Below, in pieces: positions 54,016 to 61,588 of a stretch of 64,000 nucleotides of DNA; positions within the stretch are counted from its first letter, which is position 1; each line of letters opens with the position of its first letter. Under the pieces are notes generated by a model, which was not told the origin of the DNA, made no database searches, and saw nothing but the letters and a program-made list of their open reading frames with translations. The DNA is taken from the NCBI GenBank assembly GCA_030603695.1, contig JAUVXF010000001.1:124001-188000 (forward strand), written 5' to 3'. This DNA is from Natronohydrobacter sp. GTDB taxonomy: Bacteria > Pseudomonadota > Alphaproteobacteria > Rhodobacterales > Rhodobacteraceae. The translations under genes and the position numbers were made by a program.

Positions 54016-55332
54016 ATGGGCCTGAAGAAAAAGCTCAAGCGCAAGGTGAAAGCCCTGAAAGCGCAACTTGCCGCCGCACAGAGGCCGCAGAAATCTGCGC
54101 CCATGATCTCGCCGCTGGCGCCTGCCGCTTTCCCCGATCTGCCTGCCATTGCCGGGGCGCGGTTTGCCTCTGTGGCTGCGGGTGTGCGCTACAAGGGCCG
54201 CACAGATGTGATGCTGGCCCATCTGGCACCGGGCACAGTGATGGCGGGCACGTTCACACGCTCTGCCACGCGCGCGGCCTCTGTGCTGGATGCGCAGGCC
54301 AAGATTGGCGGCGATGGGGCCGAGGGGGCCGCGATTCTGGTCAATTCGGGCAATGCCAATGCCTTTACCGGGGCGCAGGGCGCGCAATCGGTGGCCGCGC
54401 TGTGCGATGCTTTGGGCGCAAAGCTTGGCCTGCCTGCCAGCCGTATTTTCACCTCTTCCACTGGCGTGATTGGCGAGCCGCTGCCGCATGAGCGCATTGC
54501 CGCCGCGCTGGAGGGGCTGGCGGAGAACCTGTCAGATACCGCCCTGCCCGATGCCGCCCGCGCCATCATGACAACAGATACTTTCCCCAAAGGGGCCACG
54601 GCGCAGGCCGAAATTGGCGGGGCAGTGGTGCAGATTGCAGGCATTGCCAAAGGCTCTGGCATGATCGCGCCGGATATGGCCACGATGCTGGTCTATATCT
54701 TTACCGATGCCAAAATCACGCGGCCCGCGCTGCAAGCGCTTGTCAGCCGCCTGACAGATCGCAGTTTCAACTGTATTACGGTGGATAGCGATACATCCAC
54801 CTCGGATATGCTGCTTGTGGCCGCAACGGGCCAAAGCGGCGCGCCGGAAATTACCGATCCCGCCAGCCCAGAGGCGCAGGCTTTCGCCGCTGCGCTAGAG
54901 CGGGTGATGCTGGATTTGGCGCATCAGGTGGTGCGCGATGGCGAAGGGGCCACAAAGTTTATCGAAGTGGCGGTGACAGGCGCGCGTTCCGATGCCGATG
55001 CCCGCAAAGTGGCCATGTCCATCGCCAATTCGCCCTTGGTCAAAACCGCCGTGGCCGGACAAGACCCGAATTGGGGCCGCATTGTCATGGCCGTTGGCAA
55101 ATCGGGCGCAGAGGCCGACCGCGACCGTCTGTCCATCCGCTTTGGCCCGCATCTGGTGGCGCAAAAGGGCCAGATTGCCCCCTCTTACGCCGAAGAGATT
55201 GGCGCAACATATATGAAAAACACCGATCTGGTGATCGGGGTTGATCTGGGTCTGGCCACAGGGGCGGCAACAGTCTGGACATGCGATTTGACCAACCGCT
55301 ATATCGAGATCAACGCGGATTACCGTTCGTGA
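54016..55332 (+). CDS. argJ: Bifunctional ornithine acetyltransferase / N-acetylglutamate synthase ArgJ
   Basis: ArgJ recycles the acetyl group between N-acetylornithine and glutamate in arginine synthesis and self-cleaves at a Thr. In this 438-residue form the cleavage motif GMIAPDMATML puts the catalytic Thr at about residue 223; ILVNSGNANAFTGAQG and FNCITVDSDTSTSD are also typical. The usual protein begins at ISPLAP; here about 34 extra residues, very Lys-rich (MGLKKKLKRKVKALKAQ), precede it. The upstream ATG at 54016 was chosen because GGAG lies nine bases before it, while the inner ATG at 54103 has no such site. mutT overlaps its stop. Confidence 0.93.
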   Translation: MGLKKKLKRKVKALKAQLAAAQRPQKSAPMISPLAPAAFPDLPAIAGARFASVAAGVRYKGRTDVMLAHLAPGTVMAGTFTRSATRAASVLDAQAKIGGDGAEGAAILVNSGNANAFTGAQGAQSVAALCDALGAKLGLPASRIFTSSTGVIGEPLPHERIAAALEGLAENLSDTALPDAARAIMTTDTFPKGATAQAEIGGAVVQIAGIAKGSGMIAPDMATMLVYIFTDAKITRPALQALVSRLTDRSFNCITVDSDTSTSDMLLVAATGQSGAPEITDPASPEAQAFAAALERVMLDLAHQVVRDGEGATKFIEVAVTGARSDADARKVAMSIANSPLVKTAVAGQDPNWGRIVMAVGKSGAEADRDRLSIRFGPHLVAQKGQIAPSYAEEIGATYMKNTDLVIGVDLGLATGAATVWTCDLTNRYIEINADYRS

Positions 55333-55727
55333 AGATGGTATTGGTGGCCGCTGTCGCGCTGGTGGATGCCGATGGGCGCGTGCTGCTGGCGCAGCGCCCG
55401 GAAGGCAAATCCATGGCCGGGCTGTGGGAATTTCCCGGCGGCAAGATAGAGAGCGGCGAAACACCCGAAGCCGCGCTGATCCGAGAGTTGCAAGAAGAGC
55501 TGGGCATAGACACTTGGGCCAGTTGTCTGGCCCCGCTAAGTTTTGCCAGCCATGCCTATGCCGATTTTCACTTGCTGATGCCGCTGTTCATCTGCCGCAA
55601 ATGGCAGGGCCAGCCGCAAAGCCGCGAGGGGCAGGCGCTGAAATGGGTGCGCCCTGCCGATTTGCGCAATTACCCCATGCCCGCCGCGGATTTGCCATTG
55701 ATTCCCGTTTTACGCGATTGGCTCTAG
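55329..55727 (+). CDS. mutT: (Deoxy)nucleoside triphosphate pyrophosphohydrolase, MutT-like Nudix protein
   Basis: The 132-residue Nudix hydrolase cleans 8-oxo-dGTP or similar oxidised nucleotides. The Nudix box GGKIESGETPEAALIREL plus QEELGI (about 37-60) is complete, and LAQRPEGKSMAGLWEFPGG precedes it, as in MutT. The start is taken as GTG at 55329, which overlaps the argJ stop by four bases; ATG at 55335 would only shorten it by two residues. The gene is translationally coupled to argJ. Confidence 0.92.
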   Translation: MKMVLVAAVALVDADGRVLLAQRPEGKSMAGLWEFPGGKIESGETPEAALIRELQEELGIDTWASCLAPLSFASHAYADFHLLMPLFICRKWQGQPQSREGQALKWVRPADLRNYPMPAADLPLIPVLRDWL

Positions 55728-55909
55728 GCGCGTTATGCGCAGATGCGCAACAATCCTGCCCGTGCTGCTGGATTGTCGGGTTTTCGGCGTCTGGCGGCGC
55801 AGCGGCATGCTGAAAAATTGGTTAAATTGTGGTCGGGCCTGTGATCATGCTTTGAAAACTGCGCCGATTTTGCAATTCTTAAACCAAGATCAACTCTTCG
55901 GGGCACGCC

Positions 55910-56047
55910 ATGATCCGCACGATCCAGATCGGGAAATATATTACCGCACAAGGGGTTGAGGTGCGTAAACTGCCCAATGGGCTTATCGTCATTCGGACAG
56001 GTCAGAAACTTCTGACTGGGCGTCCGATCTCCAAGCGCGCCGCCTGA
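55910..56047 (+). CDS. Conserved-looking 45-residue protein of unknown function
   Basis: A short open frame starts at 55910 with GGGGCACGCC before the ATG and ends in TGA. The product MIRTIQIGKYITAQG continues with VEVRKLPNGLIVIRTGQ and KLLTGRPISKRAA: a small basic beta-rich protein without membrane span or cysteine. A strong intrinsic terminator follows 29 bases later, and 182 bases of non-coding DNA precede it, so it looks like an independent gene. Similar tiny proteins occur in Rhodobacterales as far as I recall, but no function is known. Confidence 0.6.
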   Translation: MIRTIQIGKYITAQGVEVRKLPNGLIVIRTGQKLLTGRPISKRAA

Positions 56048-56075
56048 ACACCGGCGCGTGGTTTTCTACTCTGAC

Positions 56076-56104
56076 TGCCCTGGCCGCAAGGTCAGGGCAT
56101 TTTT
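56076..56104 (+). terminator. Intrinsic terminator after the 45-residue gene
   Basis: TGCCCTG (56076-56082) pairs with CAGGGCA (56093-56099) and is followed by TTTTT (56100-56104). It closes the short transcript unit that begins upstream of 55910. Confidence 0.75.
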
Positions 56105-56223
56105 CGTGTTTGGCCTGTGTTGCTGCGTGGAACGGCACGCTTGCCCTGAATGAACGGCACCATCCGGGGCAGGAAAGGCTTTGCCCCTAGACTTTGCCTT
56201 CCTCCGCCCCATCTTCGCCCTGC

Positions 56224-57618
56224 ATGAGTGACCAGCCAAGCCCTCGCCCTGTTCCCCAACGCGCAGTTGCGCGAAACTTACGCATGGGCGGGGTGGCCGG
56301 GGGTATTCTGGGCGCCACTTTGGGCAATGCGGCAGGCGCGCTGTTGCGCGGCCAGCGCCCCGATCTGGCGCAAGCGGCCCTGACGCCTGCCAATGCGCTG
56401 CGCCTTGCAGGCGGGCTGGCACATCTGCGCGGCGCGGCCATGAAACTGGGGCAAATGCTGTCGCTGGAGAATGGCTTTGCCCTGCCGCCCGAACTGACAG
56501 CCATTCTGGGCCAGTTGCAGGCCAATGCGCCTGCCATGCCGCCGCAGCAGCTGAAGGCCGTTCTGACGGGCGAATGGGGCGCGGGCTGGCACAGGCAGTT
56601 TCAGCGGTTCGAGGTGCGGCCCATCGCCGCTGCCTCTATCGGGCAGGTGCACAGGGCCTGGGATAAAGACGGGCGCGCGCTGGCGATAAAGGTGCAATTT
56701 CCCGGCATTGCCGAAAGCATAGACAGCGATATTGCCACGCTGGGGCGGCTGTTGCGCCTGCCGGGGCTGTTGCCCAAGGGGCTGGATATTACCCCCCTGC
56801 TGGCAGAGGCCCGCGCGCAACTGCATGACGAGGCCGATTACACCCGCGAGGCCCGCGCGCTTGCGGCCTTTGAGCAGGCTTTGGCGGGGGAGAGCGCTTT
56901 TCATGTGCCTGCGCTTTATCGCGATTTCAGCACAAAGCGCATTCTGGCGATGGAATTTGTGGAGAGCGCGCCGATAGACAGCGCGGCCAGCGCCCCGCAA
57001 CCCCAGCGCAACCAGATTGCCAGCGCCCTGATAACGCTTGTGCTGCGCGAGATATTCGATCTGGGGCAGATGCAGACAGACCCGAATTTTGCCAATTACC
57101 GCTTGGCCCCAGATGGGCGCATTGTGCTGTTGGATTTTGGCGCAACCCGCCCGATTGCCGAAGGTATTGCCGCGCGCTACCGCGCGCTGTTGCGCGCGTT
57201 CCTGGGCCGCGATGAGGGCGCGATCTGGGGGAAGATGACGGATTTGGGCTATGTCACGCCTAACCAACCGCAAGAACGCCAAGCGCTGATTGTGGCGCTT
57301 GCGCTGCGCGCCAGCGCGCCGTTGCGCCAGCCAGCGCCCTATGATTTCGCGCGCTCTACCCTGATTGCCGATCTGGCGCTTGCCGGGCAGGAACTGGGGG
57401 CCGCGCGCGATTTCTGGCATGTGCCGCCCGCTGATCTGTTATTCTTGCACCGCAAGATTGGTGGCATGTTCCTTCTTGCGCAACGCCTTGGCGCGCAAAT
57501 CGCCTTGCCGCCGCTTTTGGCGGTGTTTGCCGAACAGGGGCAGGGGGGCGCAACGCCGTGCAATGGCGAGCTTACACATGATCAGGACTTGCGGCCCTGC
57601 ACGGAATCAAGGCCGTAA
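56224..57618 (+). CDS. ABC1/UbiB family atypical kinase
   Basis: The 464-residue protein belongs to the AarF/ABC1/UbiB family, linked to ubiquinone synthesis. It has AAMKLGQMLSLENGFALPPEL (about 71-91, the KxGQ motif), AAASIGQVHRA (Ala-rich nucleotide loop, about 138-148), the VKVQFPG-like IKVQFPGI, QLHDEADYTREA, MEFVESAP and DPNFANYRLAPDGRIVLLDFGATRPI (about 285-310) with the DFG motif. The start at 56224 has a weak ribosome site. The last residues and the TAA stop lie in repeat A copy 3, so the native C-terminus may have been replaced. Confidence 0.88.
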   Translation: MSDQPSPRPVPQRAVARNLRMGGVAGGILGATLGNAAGALLRGQRPDLAQAALTPANALRLAGGLAHLRGAAMKLGQMLSLENGFALPPELTAILGQLQANAPAMPPQQLKAVLTGEWGAGWHRQFQRFEVRPIAAASIGQVHRAWDKDGRALAIKVQFPGIAESIDSDIATLGRLLRLPGLLPKGLDITPLLAEARAQLHDEADYTREARALAAFEQALAGESAFHVPALYRDFSTKRILAMEFVESAPIDSAASAPQPQRNQIASALITLVLREIFDLGQMQTDPNFANYRLAPDGRIVLLDFGATRPIAEGIAARYRALLRAFLGRDEGAIWGKMTDLGYVTPNQPQERQALIVALALRASAPLRQPAPYDFARSTLIADLALAGQELGAARDFWHVPPADLLFLHRKIGGMFLLAQRLGAQIALPPLLAVFAEQGQGGATPCNGELTHDQDLRPCTESRP

Positions 57619-57672
57619 GGCCGCCGCGCATCGCTGGGCCGCCCCACTCATAGCCAGTAACCACTACCCCCC
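57602..57672 (-). repeat. Repeat A, partial copy 3
   Basis: On the minus strand GGGGCGGCCCAGCGATGCG is followed by CGGCGGCC-TTAC-GGCC and TTGATTCC, matching the distal half of repeat A with its small hairpin intact and the partner arm of the larger hairpin missing. It contains the stop codon of the UbiB-family gene and fills the gap to the convergent galE. Confidence 0.65.
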
Positions 57673-57685
57673 AAACACAAAGCCC

Positions 57686-58687
57686 CTACCCCGAATACCC
57701 GCCTGTCTGATACCAGCGCCATGCGTCCTGTATCATCAGCTTCAGCGAGGATCGCGCGGCGATCCAGCCCAATTCTTGGTGCGCGCGCTGGCTGCCGCAA
57801 ACCAGCGCCGCCGCATCGCCCGGACGGCGCGGGCCATAGTTATGGGGCACTTTGCGCCCGGTGGCCGCGCGGCATGCGCCAATCACCTCTGCCACGGTAA
57901 AGCCCACGCCCGTGCCCAGATTGAACACCCTGCTGCCGCGCCCGGCGCGCAGCCAATCGAGGCCCCGCATATGGGCTTCTATCAGATCGCAGACATGCAC
58001 ATAATCGCGAATGCAGGTGCCATCGGGGGTGGGGTAATCGCGGCCATGGATGACCAGTTCTGGCCGCCTGCCCGCCACGGCATCCAGCATCAGCGGGATA
58101 AGATGGGTTTCCGGCTGGTGCCATTCCCCGATTTCGGCCTCTGGGTCTGCCCCGGCAACATTGAAATAGCGGAAAATCACGGCATTCAGCCCCGCGCTGG
58201 CCCCCAGATCGCGAATCAGCCCCTCGACCGCCAGCTTCGAGGCCCCGTAGGCATTGAGCGGCTGTTGCGGGCTATCCTCGTGCAGCATGACGCCATCTTG
58301 GTCGCCATGCGTGGCGCAGGTGGAGGAAAACACCAGATCACGACACCCCGCCGCCAGCATCGCTTCCAGCAGGTTTAAAGAGCCGCAGAAATTGTTGCGC
58401 CAATAGCGCGCGGGCTCGCGCGTGGCCTCTCCCACCTGGCTGAGGGCGGCAAAATGCATCACGGCACTGGGCTTGTATTGGGCAAATGCCGCATCCAGCC
58501 CCGCGCGATCCAGCAAATCCACTTGCGCAAGCGGGCCAAATTTTACCGCGCGCGCCCATCCGGTAGAAAGATTGTCCAGCGTGACAGGCAGATAGCCCGC
58601 CTGCGCCAGCGCCTTGCAGGCATGTGATCCGATATAGCCCGCGCCCCCTGTCACCAGAATAACGGGCCGTTCTGCGCTGTCTGTCAT
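57686..58687 (-). CDS. galE: UDP-glucose 4-epimerase
   Basis: GalE interconverts UDP-glucose and UDP-galactose, feeding surface polysaccharide or lipopolysaccharide. The 333-residue SDR enzyme has the NAD motif TGGAGYIGSHACKAL (13-27), the catalytic YGASK (about 150-154) with a preceding Ser in FSSTCATHG, RYFNVAGADPEAEIGEWH, and DYPTPDGTCIRDYVHVCDL with FNLGTGVGFTVAEV. The start at 58687 follows AGGTGC. No other sugar nucleotide genes are adjacent. Confidence 0.95.
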   Translation of the reverse strand: MTDSAERPVILVTGGAGYIGSHACKALAQAGYLPVTLDNLSTGWARAVKFGPLAQVDLLDRAGLDAAFAQYKPSAVMHFAALSQVGEATREPARYWRNNFCGSLNLLEAMLAAGCRDLVFSSTCATHGDQDGVMLHEDSPQQPLNAYGASKLAVEGLIRDLGASAGLNAVIFRYFNVAGADPEAEIGEWHQPETHLIPLMLDAVAGRRPELVIHGRDYPTPDGTCIRDYVHVCDLIEAHMRGLDWLRAGRGSRVFNLGTGVGFTVAEVIGACRAATGRKVPHNYGPRRPGDAAALVCGSQRAHQELGWIAARSSLKLMIQDAWRWYQTGGYSG

Positions 58688-58785
58688 CTTGCACCTGCAA
58701 TCGGGGCTGGCCGTGGCGTTCGGGTGCAAAACAGGTAGCGGCAAAGGCGCGTTGCCTCAACCCCGACAAAGCTGCATTTCTGAAC

Positions 58786-58814
58786 TTGAACACCGCCGCG
58801 AAACTGGCTATCTG
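58786..58814 (+). promoter_or_regulatory. Likely sigma-70 promoter of tRNA-Val
   Basis: TTGAAC at 58786-58791 and TATCTG at 58809-58814 are 17 bases apart, and the tRNA begins eight bases after the -10 element. Both hexamers are good matches, as expected for a tRNA gene. Confidence 0.55.
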
Positions 58815-58822
58815 GACGGCGC

Positions 58823-58898
<76 letters not shown>

Positions 58899-59431
58899 TA
58901 ATCCTATATAAAATCAATATCTTGGGCGTCATGGCGCGGCGGTTTGTGGTATGGTCTGTGTCACAGCTTCGCTTTGGCGAATCATCCAATTCAAGGTCGG
59001 AACATTCTTGTGGGCGCGGCAGCTCAAACGGGTAATGGCAGTTTCTTCCGTGGCCGCCGCCCTGTCCCGCGCCATTCCGTCCCACTGCCAGCAAGTTCTG
59101 TAGCGCACGCACACGGGCGTGGCGAAAATGTCGGTAATCGCTCATCCCGCGTCTGCTGCAATGTCTGAGTGCGTCTTGCGGTGGGACAGGTCGCGCACGC
59201 GATCTGTGATGAAGCGCGCGGTGGGTGTGTTCTGGAAGCGTTTGTCGATGGTATCTTGCTTGCAAGTGGTTGATGAACTTCCTTGCCGCGATCTGATCCT
59301 TTCAAACTGCAAAACTCTGTCAGATCGTGAGGCAAGAATTGAGGATGACCCGATTTAAGGGCAATGTGACATCTGGATAAAAGCGCCGCCTCACGGTGCG
59401 TCGCCTGCGCTAGGCTTGTCATACCAGCCGG
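58899..59431. other. Gene-poor boundary region after tRNA-Val
   Basis: These 533 bases hold no intact gene that I can support. Composition is more even than the flanks and all six frames are broken or low in coding character. A 37-residue stretch on the minus strand looks like a fragment of a helix-turn-helix protein (see 59142-59255). There is no recognisable integrase, and no inverted repeats mark an intact insertion sequence. The region looks like decayed mobile or accessory DNA. Confidence 0.5.
59142..59255 (-). pseudogene. Possible fragment of an XRE-type DNA-binding protein
   Basis: On the minus strand the frame from 59255 reads DTIDKRFQNTPTARFITD, then RVRDLSHRKTHSDIAADAG and a stop. 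This resembles the first helices of small XRE-family regulators common in Rhodobacterales (ARFI..RV..LS.RK...IA..AG), but it stops where the recognition helix should continue. No start codon with a ribosome site is seen. The match is from memory of the family and is weak. Confidence 0.25.
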
Positions 59432-60412
59432 TCACAGCAGGCCGTCTGCCAGCCTGACAGCAGAGTCGCCGTCGATGATCAGCCCTCTGATAAACCGCCC
59501 GCGCAAGACCGCCCGCGTTGCCTCGACCTTCTGCAATCCACCCGAAAGCAGCACGGTTCGGAACCGCGCCAGATCGGTGATGCTGGCCCCGATGGTGCGC
59601 CCGGTCAGATCGTGGTCGACAAGTTTTCCCTCGGCGTTGAAAAACAGGCCATTCGTGTCGCCCACCGCGCCGACGGCCCGCAATTCGGTCATCTCTTCGC
59701 GGCTAATCATCCCTTGGCGGCGCAACAGGGATTCTTCTGTCAACTCGCCCACCGAAATCAGCGCGATGTCACACCGTTTGGCCAGGTTCAGCGGACGCGC
59801 GACGGCGCGCTGCGCCATCAGAACATCGCGGTCTTCGGGGCTGTCGGCGATGAAGGGAACGGGCAGGAAATACCCCTCGCCGCCAGTGGCCTGCGCCAGC
59901 GCCTGAACAACCTCGAACGGGTTGAAGGCGGAATTCGCCGTCAAACTGCCCATGAGGCTGATGAAGCGCGCATCGGGGCTGTTGGTGCCTGACATTTGCC
60001 GACTGAGATAGGCCAGCGTGCGCCCCCAGCCCGTGCCCACAACAGATTTCGGATGATCGGCCAAATGATCGCGCAGATACATAGCGCCGGCCGTCGCAAC
60101 CGCCTTGAGCGGCATGGCCGCCAGTGACGGGTTGGCCGCGACCTCTGCCTTGTCAAGGTCGAGCGCCGGGGTTGTAATGCAGAAATCCAGACCGAATTCG
60201 CGTTGGATCGCCTCTTCGACATGCAGCAGGCCAAGGTCTCGGTCGTTGATCGTGATCGACACAAGGCCGGTATCGCGCGCCTGACCGAGCAGCTTGTTCA
60301 CCCGGGCGCGGGTCAGGCCCATCTGCCGCGATGTCGCTTCCTGGTTCAGGCCAGCGACGTAATAGAACCACGCTGCGCGGGTCATCAATTGTCTGTCGGA
60401 CATGTTGTTCAT
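59432..60412 (-). CDS. SorC/DeoR-type sugar-responsive transcriptional regulator
   Basis: The 326-residue protein has an N-terminal helix-turn-helix (MTRAAWFYYVAGLNQEATSRQMGLTRARVNKLL, about 10-42) and a C-terminal sugar-phosphate-binding domain of the SorC family (about 55-325), with VVGTGWGRTLAYL, ISLMGSLTANSAFNPFEVV, DIALISVGELTEESLLRR and AVGDTNGLFFNAEG. Such proteins control the adjacent catabolic or transport operon according to a phosphorylated sugar. It is divergent from the sugar ABC operon, with an inverted repeat in the 169-base gap. No strong ribosome site is seen. Confidence 0.88.
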   Translation of the reverse strand: MNNMSDRQLMTRAAWFYYVAGLNQEATSRQMGLTRARVNKLLGQARDTGLVSITINDRDLGLLHVEEAIQREFGLDFCITTPALDLDKAEVAANPSLAAMPLKAVATAGAMYLRDHLADHPKSVVGTGWGRTLAYLSRQMSGTNSPDARFISLMGSLTANSAFNPFEVVQALAQATGGEGYFLPVPFIADSPEDRDVLMAQRAVARPLNLAKRCDIALISVGELTEESLLRRQGMISREEMTELRAVGAVGDTNGLFFNAEGKLVDHDLTGRTIGASITDLARFRTVLLSGGLQKVEATRAVLRGRFIRGLIIDGDSAVRLADGLL

Positions 60413-60462
60413 TGTGGCTCGCTGCGCAGGGGCAATTGCAAATTACCGTAGCCCGGATCGTT

Positions 60463-60520
60463 TTGCAAACAGTTGTGCAATACATTTGTAATTGTCGTTG
60501 ACAAATGTTTTTCAAAGCGG
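60463..60520. promoter_or_regulatory. Operator-promoter region of the sugar ABC operon
   Basis: ACATTTGT (60482-60489) and ACAAATGT (60501-60508) form perfect 8-bp inverted arms with an 11-base spacer. TTGCA (60463-60467) and TGCAA (60476-60480) form a second, smaller palindrome. TTGACA at 60498-60503 overlaps the right arm and could be a -35 element for the plus-strand operon, though no good -10 follows at 17 bases. The arrangement suits control by the divergent SorC-type regulator. Confidence 0.5.
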
Positions 60521-60581
60521 CAGGTTTGAGATGGCCCGGAGCGAGGACAGGGCCGACGACCACGTCATGGGAGGAGAAATC

Positions 60582-61517
60582 ATGAAAAAGTTCGTTTATG
60601 CGGCAACGATTGCCGTGGCTGGAGCAGCCCTGGCTGCACCGGCATATGCCATTGATATTGCGTGGGTTCACTCGACAGCGGCGGCGCAGTCCGAGCAGCG
60701 CGTGAAAGCCGGGTTCGAGGCCTGGCTCGCCGAAACTGGTGCCGGCTGGAATGTCAGCTATCTCGATTCGAACGGATCGGGCGAAGCGATCGCGTCGAAT
60801 ATTCAGGACGCAGCGGCTCGCGGTGTAGATGCAATGATCGTCACCATGGCGGATCTGCGCGCCTCCACGGCTGCGATTGCCCAAGCGGCGGCCGCGGGCA
60901 TTCCGATCTTCTCGGTCGATTCCGGCTATGTGGAGGGTGCCATCGTCGATGTGACCACGAACAACTGGGCGATGTCGGCCAGCGTATCGCCCTATCTGCT
61001 GGATCAGATGGGCGGTGAAGGAAACCTTATCTTCCTGCGGATGGCGTCGCATCACGGCACCCGCAAGCGCAGCGCCGTGATGGAACAAATCGTTGGTGAA
61101 TATGGCGATGTGACTGTTCTGGCCCAACATGACATCAACATCAGTGCCTTCTTTGAAGACACCACCAATACCATGCAAGATTTTGTGGCCCGCTTCGGCA
61201 CCGATATAGATGCCGTCTGGGCGCCCTGGGACGAACCCGCGCAGGCCGCGATCAACGTGATGACCGCCGCCGGCCTGACCGATGTGAAGGTGATCGGGAT
61301 CGATGGTCATCCGCAAGCCGTGGCAGAGGTCTGCAAGCCCGATTCGATGATGATTGCGACTGTGTCGCAGCCTTTTGAGGGTATGGGCCAGCAGGTTGCA
61401 GACTGGATCCAGGCGATCGTTGTCGACGGGGCAGATGCCGACAGCGTCATCCCGTCCAAGACGGTCTATATGGATGCGCCCCTCGTGACCAAGAACAACT
61501 GCCAAGACTTCATGTAA
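60582..61517 (+). CDS. Sugar ABC transporter periplasmic binding protein (RbsB type)
   Basis: The 311-residue protein has a signal peptide (MKKFVYAATIAVAGAALAAPAYA, cleaved near 23) and a type I periplasmic binding fold: IDIAWVHSTAAAQSEQRVKAGFEAWLAE (24-51), ASNIQDAAARGVDAMIV (79-95), IPIFSVDSGYVEG near 112 and VIGIDGHPQAVAEV near 238. The substrate would be a pentose, hexose or sugar alcohol; it cannot be fixed. The start at 60582 has AGGAG six bases upstream. A 10-bp hairpin separates it from the ATPase gene. Confidence 0.9.
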   Translation: MKKFVYAATIAVAGAALAAPAYAIDIAWVHSTAAAQSEQRVKAGFEAWLAETGAGWNVSYLDSNGSGEAIASNIQDAAARGVDAMIVTMADLRASTAAIAQAAAAGIPIFSVDSGYVEGAIVDVTTNNWAMSASVSPYLLDQMGGEGNLIFLRMASHHGTRKRSAVMEQIVGEYGDVTVLAQHDINISAFFEDTTNTMQDFVARFGTDIDAVWAPWDEPAQAAINVMTAAGLTDVKVIGIDGHPQAVAEVCKPDSMMIATVSQPFEGMGQQVADWIQAIVVDGADADSVIPSKTVYMDAPLVTKNNCQDFM

Positions 61518-61526
61518 GCCACAGAT

Positions 61527-61551
61527 CGAGCGGCGGTTCTGCCGCCGCTCG
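61527..61551 (+). terminator. Attenuator-like hairpin after the sugar-binding-protein gene
   Basis: CGAGCGGCGG (61527-61536) pairs perfectly with CCGCCGCTCG (61542-61551) around TTCTG, ten bases after the binding-protein stop. It lacks a T run, so it probably stabilises the upstream message and lowers expression of the ATPase and permease genes. Confidence 0.6.
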
Positions 61552-61588
61552 TCATGGAGCATACCCAGGTTGAAGGGGGAGAGTCTCG

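Noticed and set aside
58899-59431. Complete insertion sequence or integrase gene beside tRNA-Val
   Set aside because: No frame encodes a recognisable transposase or integrase, and no terminal inverted repeats with target duplication were seen.
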